Assembly (NCBI RefSeq): GCF_018687715.1
Contig: NC_056766.1
Coordinates: forward strand, 4,988,501-5,052,500
Source of the DNA: Carya illinoinensis
Taxonomy: Eukaryota; Streptophyta; Magnoliopsida; Fagales; Juglandaceae
Length of the DNA: 64,000 nt
Reading direction: 5' to 3'
Shown piece after piece: positions 1 to 9,482 of the stretch (position 1 is its first letter; every line of letters begins with the position of its first letter). The translations under genes and the position numbers were made by a program. The notes under the pieces were generated by a model. The model did not search any database. It saw nothing but the letters and a program-made list of their open reading frames with translations, and was not told the origin of the DNA.

Positions 1-163
1 ATATGCACAGTGCCAGCATAGTACTGCATAGTAACTGGCATAGTTCCCTTTGTACGCCTATATATATCGTTGAATTCTTTAAGAAATTCATAAGTTTCAT
101 AACTTCTCTGAGTTCTATCTCTCTCTCTCTCTCTCTCTCTCTCCTTTCGATAGTTTTATAACA
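1..163 (+). repeat. 5' LTR (right-hand part) of a Ty1/copia element
   Basis: This stretch matches 5559-5709 of the 3' LTR almost base for base and ends in the same TTTTATAACA. By eye the only differences are a longer CT tract (about 12 bases more) and one substitution near the end. The left part of the LTR lies outside the window, so full length and target-site duplication cannot be checked. The near identity of the two LTRs implies a recent insertion. Confidence 0.9.
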
Positions 164-180
164 CGTTATCAGCACGAAAG
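164..180 (+). other. Copia primer binding site region
   Basis: Directly after the LTR end at 163 comes CGTTATCAGCACGAAAG. The TTATCAGCACG core sits where plant copia elements carry a tRNA-complementary primer site (commonly initiator Met). Position is the main evidence. Which tRNA primes is inferred, since the match to the usual TGGTATCAGAGC form is only partial. Confidence 0.6.
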
Positions 181-303
181 TTCTGACGATTTTGAAGCTA
201 GTAGTCCTCTACTTCAAGTAAGTCTTTCAATATATTTTTGTAGTTTTCAAAATGAATATGAAATATTAAACATACTTATGTTCTTGATTTATATATGTAG
301 AAA

Positions 304-1386
304 ATGTCAAATCTTACAAAATTGGAATTCGTTGCTCTTGACATTTCTGGGAAAAATTATTTATCTTGGATCCTTGATGCTGAAATCCATCTGGATGCAA
401 TGAACCTGGGAGATACTATTAAAGAAGGAAATCAAGGGTCCCTGCAGGACCGTGCTAAGGCAATGATTTTCCTTCGGCACCATCTTCATGAAGAATTAAA
501 AACTGAGTATCTAACGGTAAAAGATCCACTTATTTTGTGGAATGATCTAAGGGAGAGATATGAACACCAGAAAACTGTAATCCTCCCAAAAGCTCGTCAT
601 GATTGGATGCACCTGAGGTTGCAAGACTTCAAGAGTGTTAGTGAGTATAACTCTGCACTCTTTAAAATTAGCTCGCTATTGAAATTATGTGGTGAAAAAG
701 TCACTGATGATGACTTGTTAGAGAAGATATATACTACTTTTCATGCCTCGAATGTGCTCCTGCAGCAGCAGTATCGAGAGCGAAAGTTCAAGAAATATTC
801 TGAATTTATATCTTGTCTTCTATTAGCTGAGCAAAATAATGAGCTTTTATTAAGAAATCACCAGTCACGTCCTACTGGTTCTGTATCATTTCCTGAAGTG
901 AATGGTACTAGATTTACATCATTCCCTGAAGTGAATGGTACTAGATTTACATCATTCCCAGAAGCGAATGGTGCATCTTTTCAAAGAAAAAGAGGGCGTG
1001 GACGTGGTAAGAAAAATTATAGAAGTGGAGGTCCCAGAAGTGACCACACTAAAAGGGAAAATAATATATATACACCGTACCACCAGAAGTGGTTCAACTC
1101 AGAGAATGGCAAAGGTCCTCAAAACAAATTTTTAAAGAAATATGAAGATGGATGCCATAGATGTGGTATGACTGGACATTGGTCTCGTACCTGTCGTACA
1201 GCTAAGCACTTGGTTGACTTATACCAATCTTCTATAAAAGAAAAAACAAAGAAATTTGAAACAAATTTTGCTGAACCATCATATGCTTTAGATTCTATAG
1301 ATGGAGAAGGTATTACAAGCCTTGATGTTTCTGATTTCTTTGAGGATTCTAGTGGTAGAGTTAATCATGGAAGTGTTCCTTTTTAA
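304..1386 (+). CDS. gag: Copia retrotransposon Gag polyprotein
   Basis: An open frame of 360 codons starts at an ATG 140 bp after the LTR. The N-terminal two thirds resembles copia-type Gag (the family of UBN2/retrotran-gag domains), which forms the cytoplasmic virus-like particle. Residues about 195-227 are three tandem 11-residue units of the type SFPEVNGTRFT, encoded by 33 bp repeats at 886-984. A basic RG/GRGRGKK patch follows. A CCHC zinc knuckle (CX2CX4HX4C; CHRCGMTGHWSRTC) lies near residues 284-297 and would bind RNA. The frame ends with TAA at 1384-1386, before the protease. Length and domain order fit an intact Gag. Expression in the plant is unknown. Confidence 0.93.
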   Translation: MSNLTKLEFVALDISGKNYLSWILDAEIHLDAMNLGDTIKEGNQGSLQDRAKAMIFLRHHLHEELKTEYLTVKDPLILWNDLRERYEHQKTVILPKARHDWMHLRLQDFKSVSEYNSALFKISSLLKLCGEKVTDDDLLEKIYTTFHASNVLLQQQYRERKFKKYSEFISCLLLAEQNNELLLRNHQSRPTGSVSFPEVNGTRFTSFPEVNGTRFTSFPEANGASFQRKRGRGRGKKNYRSGGPRSDHTKRENNIYTPYHQKWFNSENGKGPQNKFLKKYEDGCHRCGMTGHWSRTCRTAKHLVDLYQSSIKEKTKKFETNFAEPSYALDSIDGEGITSLDVSDFFEDSSGRVNHGSVPF

Positions 1387-1500
1387 TGTATTTCCTTTAT
1401 ATTATTGTAAAATATTTTTATTCTGTAATGTTTTGTAGTAATGAAAGTTTTATATATTTTGTAGAATCATGAGTCTTATTGATGAACTTTCTATCTCTGA
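1387..1500 (+). other. Gag-Pol junction with in-frame stops
   Basis: Gag (304-1386) and the pol frame (1501-5100) are in the same reading phase, but several stops separate them: TAA 1384, TAA 1408, further ones, and finally TGA 1498-1500. A different frame opens at an ATG at 1469-1471 and runs into the protease region. A single-base frameshift near 1490-1505 would link that ATG to the pol frame. I read this as a separate pol start damaged by a one-base indel. A spliced or recoded junction is the alternative, and no convincing splice pair was seen. Confidence 0.55.
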
Positions 1501-4500
1501 GATAATAATAGAGATGTATGTCTGGCTGACAGTGCTACAACTCACACAATTCTTAAGGATAAAAAATATTTTCAAAATCTAACATTGTGTAAAGCCTATG
1601 TTCATACCATTTCTGGTTCATCGAATATAATTGAAGGCTCCGGAAGAGCTTATATTGTGTTGCCTAATGGCACCAAATTTTGTATTGATGATGCTCTATT
1701 TTCTTCACAATCCAGAAGAAATTTATTGAGTTTTAAAGATATACGTCGTAATGGTTGTCATATTGAAACCATTAACGAATACAAAAAAGAGCATCTTCTC
1801 ATTACTAAAATAATTTCGAGCCAGAAGCTCGTATTAGAAAAACTGTCTGCCCTCTCATCTGGATTATATTATACAGAAATGAGAACAATTGAATCACATG
1901 TTGTAATGCACCAGAAGTGCATTGATCCCAAAATATTTATGACTTGGCATGATCGCCTTGGACATCCGGGATCAATAATGATGAGACGAATAATTGATAA
2001 TTCGTATGGGCATCCCCTAAAGAATCAGAAGATTATCTTACCCAATGAATATCCATGCTCTGCATGTTCTCAAGGTAAATTGATTATCAAACCATCTATC
2101 TCAAAGATTGTTTTTGAATCTCCATCTTTTTTACAAAGGATTCAAGGGGATATATGTGGGCCTATTCAACCATCAAGTGGACCGTTCAGATATTTTATGG
2201 TTTTAATTGATGCATCAAGTCGATGGTCACATGTTTGTCTACTTTCCACTAGAAATGTTGCATTTGCTAAACTTCTTGCACAAATAATTAAGCTACGAGC
2301 ACAATTCCCTGACTATCCAATTAAAACTATTCGATTGGATAATGCAGGAGAATTTACATCTCAAGCTTTTGATAATTATTGCATGTCAATAGGAATAGAT
2401 GTTGAACATCCAGTTGCCCACACACACACTCAAAATGGTTTAGCTGAATCATTGATTAAAAGGCTTCAGCTAATCGCTAGACCTTTACTCATGAAATCAA
2501 ATCTTCCTATTTCTGCTTGGGGACATGCTATAATTCATGCAGCATCATTAATTCGAGTTAGACCATCAGCATATCACAAATATTCACCATTACAGCTTGC
2601 ATTTGGTCAGCAACCAAATATTTCTCATCTTCGTACTTTTGGATGTACTGTATATGTTCCAATTGCACCTCCACAACGTACAAAGATGGGCCCTCAACGT
2701 AGACTTGGGATATATGTTGGGTTTGATTCTCCATCTATTATCAGATACCTTGAGCCTCTTACAGGGGATATATTTAAGGCACATTTTGAGGATTGTCATT
2801 TTGACGAATCCATTTTTCCAACAATGGGTAATGAGAAGTCGGTGCCTGAAGCACGACAAACATTGTGTAATGAGAAGTCGATGCCTGAAGCACGACAAGA
2901 AATTATTTGGGAAAATAAAGCTCTTTCCCAATTTGATCCTCGTACAAAAGAATGTAATCTAGAGGTTCAAAAGATTATTCATTTGCAAAGTGTTGCAAAC
3001 CAATTACCGGATGCATTTACTGACACTAAAGGTGTGGTAAAATCATATATTCCTGCTGTTAATGTTCCAGCAAGGATTGCAGTCCCTGAAGGACAAGTTG
3101 CCAAAATAGCAATAGGCGAGTCTAAGATACGCCTGAAGCGTGGACGGCCTATTGGTGCTAAGGACAAAATTCCTCGGAAGAGGAAAATACAAAATGAATT
3201 TGGTACTCCTGAAGAGTCCATACCAACACAGGCCATAAGAGTAATTGATGCTCCTGAAGAGAGTAAATCTCCTGAGAAAGAACCTCCTGAAGAGGTATTT
3301 CATGAAATGTCTTCCCTTGAAGAGGGACAGGTACCTGAAAATAACGAGATCTCGATACATTTCATGAGTACAGGAGAAATTTTGAATAGAAATAAAACTG
3401 TTGTCGACAACATATTTTCATATAAAATGGCTCTTGACATTACCAGAAGTAATGAAGAAATTGAGCCAAGAACTGTCGAAGAATGTCGACGTAGAAATGA
3501 CTGGCCAAAATGGAAATCAGCTATTGAAACTGAATTAAACTCGCTAGCAAAGCGAGAGGTCTTTGGACCAATTATACAAACACCAAAGGGTGTAATGCCC
3601 GTTGGATATAAATGGGTATTTATACGTAAACGTAATGAAAGTAATGAAATTGTGCGATATAAAGCACGACTTGTTGCACAAGGTTTCCTGCAGAAACTGG
3701 GGATTGATTATGAGGAAACATACTCTCCTATTATGGATGCAATCACATTCAAATATTTGATTAGTTTGGCAGTTATAAAAAGATTGGATATGCAGTTGAT
3801 GGATGTGGTCACCGCATATTTATATGGATCATTAGATCATGACATATATATGAAAATCCCTGAAGGATATAAAATGCCTGAAGCTTCTAATCTGAGTACA
3901 TCCAGAAGTATGTATTCTATTAAGTTTCAAAGATCTTTATATGGGTTAAAACAATCCGGACGCATGTGGTATAAATGCCTTAGCGAATATCTATTGAAAG
4001 AAGGATTTGAGAATAATCCAATATGCCCATGTGTTTTTATTAAGAAATCAGACTCCGGATTTGTTATTATTGCGGTTTATGTTGATGATCTAAATCTTGT
4101 TGGAACTCCTGAAGAGATCAGAAGAACCGCTACATATTTAAAGAATGAATTTGAAATGAAAGATCTTGGCAAAACGAAATTTTGTCTCGGCCTGCAGCTC
4201 GAGCATTTGCCAAATGGAATTCTCATTCATCAGTCAAATTATACAGAGAAAGTCTTGAAACACTTTTACATGGACAAAGCTCATCCCCTGAGTACTCCAA
4301 TGGTTGTTCGATCACTTGATGTGCAGAAGGATCCATTTCGTCCTTGTGAAGACAATGAAGAAATTCTTGGTTCTGAAATACCTTATCTCAGTGCAATTGG
4401 AGCCCTGATGTATCTTGCAAATTGCACTCGGCCTGATATTGCATTTTCAGTTAATTTACTTGCAAGATATAGTTCCGCACCAACTCGAAGACATTGGAAT

Positions 4501-5100
4501 GGCATTAAACATATCCTTCGATACCTTCGAGGTACGGTTGATATGGGATTATTTTATCAATATGGTTCAAGTCCACAATTAGTTGGATATGCAGATGCAG
4601 GTTATCTTTCAGATCCACACAGAGGTAGATCTCAGACTGGATATGTATTTACTTATGGAAATTCTGCTATATCATGGAGATCTGTCAAACAAACACTATT
4701 TGCTACATCTTCAAATCACTCAGAGATCATTGCAATTCATGAAACAAGTCGAGAATGCATTTGGCTAAGATCAATGATCCAACATATTCAAGAAAAGTAT
4801 GGTCTTCCAGTTTTTAATGATAGTCCAACAACTTTATACGAAGATAATGCTGCTTGTATTGCTCAAATTAGAGGAGGATATATCAAAGGTGATAGAACCA
4901 AACATATTTCACCTAAATTCTTTTATACTCATGAACTTCAAGAAAAAGGTGAAATTAAAGTCAAGCATATACGATCAAGTGATAATCTAGCAGATTTATT
5001 CACAAAAGCATTACCAACTGCAACATTTAAGAAGATTGTGCAGAACATTGGAATGCGGAGACTTGAAGACCTTTTATCATGCACTTTTCAGGGGGAGTAA
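1501..5100 (+). CDS. pol: Copia Pol polyprotein (protease-integrase-RT-RNase H)
   Basis: The frame opens after TGA 1498-1500 and stays open to TAA 5098-5100. The first in-frame ATG lies only after the protease, so the start is unresolved. Domain order is copia-type. The protease motif DSATTHTIL is near 1528. The integrase zinc region (WHDRLGH ... CSACSQGK) spans about 1945-2080. The integrase core carries D in QGDICGP, D in RLDNAGEF and E in NGLAES. A GIYVGF-type linker follows at about 2708. Reverse transcriptase covers about 3500-4300 with YVDD at 4078-4089, and RNase H covers about 4580-5050. The central linker (about 2820-3400) is low-complexity and holds a duplicated NEKSxPEARQ unit. No internal stop is present, so the protein may still be functional apart from its start. 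It would copy and integrate element RNA. Confidence 0.92.
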   Translation, partial: DNNRDVCLADSATTHTILKDKKYFQNLTLCKAYVHTISGSSNIIEGSGRAYIVLPNGTKFCIDDALFSSQSRRNLLSFKDIRRNGCHIETINEYKKEHLLITKIISSQKLVLEKLSALSSGLYYTEMRTIESHVVMHQKCIDPKIFMTWHDRLGHPGSIMMRRIIDNSYGHPLKNQKIILPNEYPCSACSQGKLIIKPSISKIVFESPSFLQRIQGDICGPIQPSSGPFRYFMVLIDASSRWSHVCLLSTRNVAFAKLLAQIIKLRAQFPDYPIKTIRLDNAGEFTSQAFDNYCMSIGIDVEHPVAHTHTQNGLAESLIKRLQLIARPLLMKSNLPISAWGHAIIHAASLIRVRPSAYHKYSPLQLAFGQQPNISHLRTFGCTVYVPIAPPQRTKMGPQRRLGIYVGFDSPSIIRYLEPLTGDIFKAHFEDCHFDESIFPTMGNEKSVPEARQTLCNEKSMPEARQEIIWENKALSQFDPRTKECNLEVQKIIHLQSVANQLPDAFTDTKGVVKSYIPAVNVPARIAVPEGQVAKIAIGESKIRLKRGRPIGAKDKIPRKRKIQNEFGTPEESIPTQAIRVIDAPEESKSPEKEPPEEVFHEMSSLEEGQVPENNEISIHFMSTGEILNRNKTVVDNIFSYKMALDITRSNEEIEPRTVEECRRRNDWPKWKSAIETELNSLAKREVFGPIIQTPKGVMPVGYKWVFIRKRNESNEIVRYKARLVAQGFLQKLGIDYEETYSPIMDAITFKYLISLAVIKRLDMQLMDVVTAYLYGSLDHDIYMKIPEGYKMPEASNLSTSRSMYSIKFQRSLYGLKQSGRMWYKCLSEYLLKEGFENNPICPCVFIKKSDSGFVIIAVYVDDLNLVGTPEEIRRTATYLKNEFEMKDLGKTKFCLGLQLEHLPNGILIHQSNYTEKVLKHFYMDKAHPLSTPMVVRSLDVQKDPFRPCEDNEEILGSEIPYLSAIGALMYLANCTRPDIAFSVNLLARYSSAPTRRHWNGIKHILRYLRGTVDMGLFYQYGSSPQLVGYADAGYLSDPHRGRSQTGYVFTYGNSAISWRSVKQTLFATSSNHSEIIAIHETSRECIWLRSMIQHIQEKYGLPVFNDSPTTLYEDNAACIAQIRGGYIKGDRTKHISPKFFYTHELQEKGEIKVKHIRSSDNLADLFTKALPTATFKKIVQNIGMRRLEDLLSCTFQGE

Positions 5101-5310
5101 CGTCTTGAAGACTTATGCTGATTGTACTCTTTTTCCTTCGCTGAGGTTTTATCCCACTGGGTTTTCCTTCGCAAGGTTTTAATGAGGCAATCTTAAAGCA
5201 TCTTACGGTACACATGAATATTGTACTCTTTTTTCTTCGCCATTGGTTTTTTCCCACAGGGTTTTTCCTTGACAAGGTTTTAACGAGGCATATTCATTAT
5301 ATGTGGTCAT
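5101..5310 (+). repeat. Copia 3' untranslated region with two diverged direct repeats
   Basis: Between the pol stop and the polypurine tract lie two related units (about 5124-5198 and 5221-5292). Each has the order TTGTACTCTTTTT, CTTCG, GGTTTT-CCCACxGGGTTTT, AAGGTTTTAAxGAGGCA. This direct repeat upstream of the 3' LTR looks like a leader or packaging region of the element, but its role is not known to me. Confidence 0.7.
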
Positions 5311-5322
5311 CCAAAGGGGGAG
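5311..5322 (+). other. Copia polypurine tract
   Basis: CCAAAGGGGGAG stands immediately before the TGTTG start of the 3' LTR. This is the expected place and composition for the plus-strand priming site of reverse transcription. Confidence 0.85.
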
Positions 5323-5709
5323 TGTTGTAAAATAACATTATAAAATTGTATGACCACCTTGAGCTAGCCGTCAAATGCACAGTGCATAGTGCTAGCATAG
5401 TACTGCATAGTAACTAGCATAGTAAATGACCGACATAGTACAGTACGCATAGTGCCAGCATAGTACTGCATAGTAACTGACATAGTAAATAACCGACATC
5501 GCACAGTGCATAGTGCTAGCATAGTACTGTATAGTAACTGGCATAGTGAATGGCCGACATATGCACAGTGCCAGCATAGTACTGCATAGTAACTGGCATA
5601 GTTCCCTTTGTACGCCTATATATATCGTTGAATTCTTTAAGAAATTCATAAGTTTCATAACTTCTCTGAGTTCTATCTCTCTCTCTCTCCTTTCAATAGT
5701 TTTATAACA
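5323..5709 (+). repeat. 3' LTR of the copia element (387 bp)
   Basis: The LTR starts TGTTGTAAAATAAC and ends TTTTATAACA, the expected TG...CA borders. It begins right after the polypurine tract and its right part equals 1-163. The base following is GGATG (5710-5714), the candidate target duplication, but its partner is outside the window. The U3 half is made of tandem units (see separate entry). A CT microsatellite at 5676-5691 is shorter than in the 5' LTR. Confidence 0.93.
5374..5605 (+). repeat. About 62 bp tandem repeat in the LTR U3 region
   Basis: Three full units and a partial one share the order CACAGTGCATAGTGC, AGCATAGTACTG, ATAGTAACT, GCATAGTAAATGACCGACAT. Spacing is about 62 bp and the copies differ by a few substitutions. 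U3 holds the promoter and enhancer in LTR elements, so repeat number could affect transcription strength. This is inference. An antisense open frame over these repeats is a by-product. Confidence 0.85.
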
Positions 5710-6650
5710 GGATGTAATAACTTAGGGAAATAATATATAAGACATACTAGAGATCACGACAAGCCTCCATCGATCATTTGTGTCTTAACAGTACTACTAG
5801 CAATGGGCATAAAGTTACGCATTGAGGTAATATGATCTTTTGTGTTAATAGATAATTTAAATAATGAAGTTACACATTGAGGTAATATGATTTTTTACTT
5901 GGCTTAAACTTTTGAGTTATGTTGTGATATAACATAGTATCTAGAGATCTTGAGTTTGAATCTAAATTCTACATTTCATCTCATTTAACTAAATATGTCA
6001 CTTGTTAGGCTCTGCACGTGAGAGGAAATAGTAAGATATAATATGTGAATGACATATAATTAGAGCATCAATAAAAGTTGGAGCTGCATAAAAGCTTATA
6101 AAAATAACAATGCTCTCTCTCTCTCTCTCTCTAGTAAGATGTATACTAAGCCTATGCTTTCGATGAAAAGCTTGATTCTTCATCTTTCCCTTTTGTTTTG
6201 TTAAAGTGCACAAATTACTAATACTATCCCTTTATCCTATTGTTTTATATTGACAGATATCAGGATTGTTTAATTTCTTTGGGCTGTATGGATCTCACAC
6301 AGATTCGGTAGTAAAAATTTGAAATTTTAGAATAGGGATAATTCCTTACGTAGCATCAACCCATTAGTAAAAACAGAGCCATAACAACAGTAATCTACCA
6401 ACAGGTCTAGAGAAAAATATTACAATAATTGTTTGCACGTCTTTCAATACACTATCTATTGCTCTCTATTTTTATCCATTTTCATGATATTTATAATAAG
6501 TCTGATCTCACGACAGAAATCTAACATGTCTAGATTAGTGACAATGGTACAGAAATAAAATCTAAACAAGAACATGATTTGACACAGAAAAACCAGACAA
6601 CATCAAATGCAACATGGTATCCCAAAAGAAGATATACGAAGAAACTCCTA
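5710..6650. other. Spacer between the copia element and the WAK-like gene
   Basis: AT-rich sequence without a credible coding frame. It must include the 3' untranslated region of the minus-strand WAK-like gene, but no clear AATAAA signal on the minus strand was found. A short GA/CT tract lies near 6115-6133. Two copies of a phrase like GAAGTTACxCATTGAGGTAATATGAT sit near 5811 and 5865. Confidence 0.6.
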
Positions 6651-9267
6651 TCATCTCGCATCATCAAAGTCTACTATCGCATCGTCCTTCATGCTATCAT
6701 ATACAACACTGCTATTAATAGTAGCATCATGTTTATAAGGATCAGATGTCTCCCCCAGCAACTTCTCTGTCTCTTCTGAATTGGAACCAACGTTAACCCA
6801 AGAATGCTTGTCAATCTTTCTTAAACCTTCCAGTTCAGCCGCTACTTCCTTCATGTTAGGCCTATCTTCCCCTTTTACTTTGATGCACCTGCTTGCAAGA
6901 TTAGCCACTTCCTTCAGCTGCTTCTCATTTCTTTCAATCCCAAGATTCTGCTCTAGAACTTCAAACAGTCTATCCTCTTTAATAGCGGAAAGAAAATACA
7001 TAGCCAGATTTCTCTGCTCCTCAGGTCTATCAAATGAAAGTGCCTTTTCTCCAGTTAGTAGCTCTACTAGGATGACGCCAAAGCTATAAACATCACTTTT
7101 CACAGTCAATTGGCTAGTTTGCAAGTATTCAGGATCCAAGTATCCAAGAGTTCCTTGTACTAATGTAGCTACTTCTATTTGGTGTAATGGAATCAATCTT
7201 GAGGCTCCAAAATCAGACACTTTCGCTGTGTAATTACCATCTAGTAATATGTTTGAAGACTTGACATCTCTATGAATTATAGGTGGAGAGGCTGCAGAGT
7301 GCAAATAAGATAGCGCCTCTGCTGTTTCTCCAGCTATCTTAAGACGAGTCTCCCATGAAATTGGTGACAAGCTACCCTTATGATGTATGTGCTCGAAGAG
7401 AGTGCCGTTGGAGATGAACTCATAGACTAGTAAAGGAACTTCTGTCTCCAAACAACAACCTAGGAGTTTAACAACATTTCTATGGTTAATTTGAGAAAGT
7501 ACAAGCACCTCGTTGATGAACTGCTCAATTTGGCTCTTATCCACAAGTTTGGACTTCTTGATTGCCACGACTCTATCATCGGATAAAAGTCCTTTATAAA
7601 CTGTACCAAACCCTCCTTGGCCGATGATTAGATTCTCATCATAATTGTTGGTAGCCTTTTTGAGCTCTTCTGCACTAAAAATTTTGGCTGTTTCAACTGA
7701 ATTTTCTTGACTTGAAAGTTGTTGACATAAAAGTGTTCCACCATTTTGGCGAAAGAATCTTTCTCTAAGCTTGATTATCTTTCTTTGCTTGATTATCAAA
7801 TACATCCAAGAAATAGAGACTAGCAGTACTATAAAGCCTACACCACCAGCTGCAGTGGAAAGAAACAGAGTAATATTATTAATTATGGACGTCTAGCCAT
7901 TGTGTATAATTCACAATCATCTGCACATTCCAAAAACATATTCAACAAACACCTCAGAATACAGTAAACTTTGTATACGTACCAATGGCAATCTTGTTCA
8001 CAAATCCGAGATTCAAAGTGCATGATTCACCATCTTTTCTTCCGTCCCCACTGTGCCACTTGGGGCAAGAACATGTATAATTCCCTTCAGTGTTAATACA
8101 TCTCTTGGGTGATGTGCAATTATTGAGATTTGGATGCCGGCACTCGTTAACATCTGCATATCGAACAATTTGACATGGAATCAAGCCGGCCAAGTACAGG
8201 AAAATGAAAACCGAAAACACGTCATCAAAATTAAATGGGATTTAAAGCACATATCTAATAGAATAATTGAAAGTTCTTGCAAGAACTTTCTATATTGATC
8301 AAGGATCCTTCAATAAGGTTTTTTTTTTTTTTTTTTTTGTGTGAATCGTCTTAGATATTTGCGTGTACTACTACATACCTTTGCAACCAGTAGGAAGGTA
8401 AGGGTTCCCGTCGTAACCCTCATCACATTTGCAACGATACCCATACCCGTTTGTAGGACTATAACATGTGCTATTCCCTCCACATATGTAATCCGACTTG
8501 TTTGCAGGATTCTCACACCTTTTATCACGGATCGTCCAATCAAGAACCATCGGGACGGTTTCATTAAATTGGGGATTGGAAAGATAAGCGGAGGAGAAAC
8601 TGAACTTGTCTTTTTTAACAACGAAGGCATAGCCGCATGGATTGAAGCTCCATACTTTTGTGTGATTATTGAAGCTCTTGACTGTGAAATTGAAATTGCT
8701 TACTCTTTCTGGGATCTCTACCTCGCAACAACCGATTCCAGAGCATGTCCCATCCAAAACATTACTTTGATTTCTACATATCGTCATGCAGCCCATGGAG
8801 AAGTTTCCATTGTTCTGCTCACCATTAAGGAATGCATAGGTGTCACAGCCAATTGCCATGAACACATTTTGGGTGCTAGAAATGGTGAAAGTGGAGGAGG
8901 TTAGAAAAGTGGAGCGCCAAAAGCCCAAACGCCTACCTGATTCACTGTAACAAATGTTGGCAGTGAACGTCAAGATGTCAAGCTGGCCTTGTAAGGAAAT
9001 GCTCTGGACAACAACGTTTCCCGTCATTGGTTGGTGTCGGCCTGCCGATTGGTTACAGTCGATGAAAAAGCTGTTGCTTTGATTTAGGTAACAACCATCA
9101 GCTGTGCCAAATGGAAATGGAATTTCAACATCTCCACACAGGTTGGGGCAGTTAGGGAGGGCTGATCCATTAGCTTCTGCTGCTGCAAGTGCTGCAGTTG
9201 CCAATCCAGATAATAATATTACGCCTACACATATGACTTGCACAAGCAGACTATTATAAGCACCCAT
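6651..9267 (-). CDS. Wall-associated receptor kinase-like protein (3 exons, 752 aa)
   Basis: Predicted exons are 9267-8379, 8153-7983 and 7849-6651. Donors are GTATGT and GTACGT, acceptors GCAG, and all phases join. The start is ATG 9267-9265; upstream codons in the frame contain no ATG. Residues 1-33 are a signal peptide. A galacturonan-binding WAK domain follows ([13 protein letters not shown]), then a cysteine-rich WAK-associated region and an EGF module (about 251-296, ending exon 1). A calcium-binding EGF (DVNEC...) is exon 2. The transmembrane helix lies at about 354-377. The kinase has GQGGFG 430-435, Lys451, HRD 546-548, DFG 566-568 and [10 protein letters not shown] near 586-595, so all catalytic residues are present (RD type). 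Family knowledge: WAKs bind pectin at the plasma membrane and signal in growth and defence. Domain order and length are normal. The gene looks intact despite TEs on both sides. The specific ligand cannot be inferred. Confidence 0.93.
7850..7982 (-). other. WAK-like gene intron 2 (133 bp)
   Basis: Donor GTACGT after ...GCCATTG and acceptor CTGCAG before the transmembrane exon. The split codon is G|CT. Placement between the EGF-Ca exon and the membrane/kinase exon is the usual WAK arrangement. Confidence 0.87.
8154..8378 (-). other. WAK-like gene intron 1 (225 bp)
   Basis: Donor GTATGT follows ...TGCAAAG and acceptor ATGCAG precedes the EGF-Ca exon. The split codon is G|AT (Asp). The intron contains an uninterrupted A run on the coding strand (T run at about 8320-8338 on the plus strand), which is liable to slippage. 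WAK genes commonly have an intron between the two EGF modules. Confidence 0.88.
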
Positions 9268-9352
9268 AATTGCCAACACAACTATTTCTAAGAGAGGGAT
9301 TCAAGTTTACTATTGTGTTTTTCGCCTGTATAACTTTCTGTAGATGATCGAT

Positions 9353-9359
9353 TTTTATA
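9353..9359 (-). promoter_or_regulatory. TATA box of the WAK-like gene
   Basis: TATAAAA on the minus strand, 86 bp upstream of the chosen ATG. This would give a leader of roughly 55 bases. Only the motif and its distance support it. Confidence 0.55.
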
Positions 9360-9476
9360 GGCATATGGGTGGATCAAGAACATTATTCCACGCACCAGGA
9401 GTACTGGCTGCACAAAGTCTCTGTCGTCTACATCTAGCCAAGTCCAGGCAGCTCTGATAGGGCCCAAGAAACACTC

Positions 9477-9482
9477 GGTCAA
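9477..9482 (-). promoter_or_regulatory. W-box upstream of the WAK-like gene
   Basis: TTGACC on the minus strand, about 120 bp upstream of the TATA motif. WRKY factors bind TTGAC(C/T), and many defence-related receptor kinases are WRKY-controlled. A six-base match alone is weak evidence. Confidence 0.3.

Noticed and set aside
1464..1500. Intron joining gag to pol (acceptor TTTTGTAG at about 1463)
   Set aside because: The pol frame meets TGA at 1498 downstream of that acceptor, and no convincing donor lies before the gag stop. A one-base frameshift explains the data more simply.
5374..5605. Regular repeats that might suggest a CRISPR-like array
   Set aside because: The units are contiguous tandem copies without unique spacers, inside a plant LTR.
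8341..8904. 187-codon open frame on the plus strand
   Set aside because: It is antisense to exon 1 of the WAK-like gene, which has clear domain evidence. The plus-strand translation has no recognisable motif.
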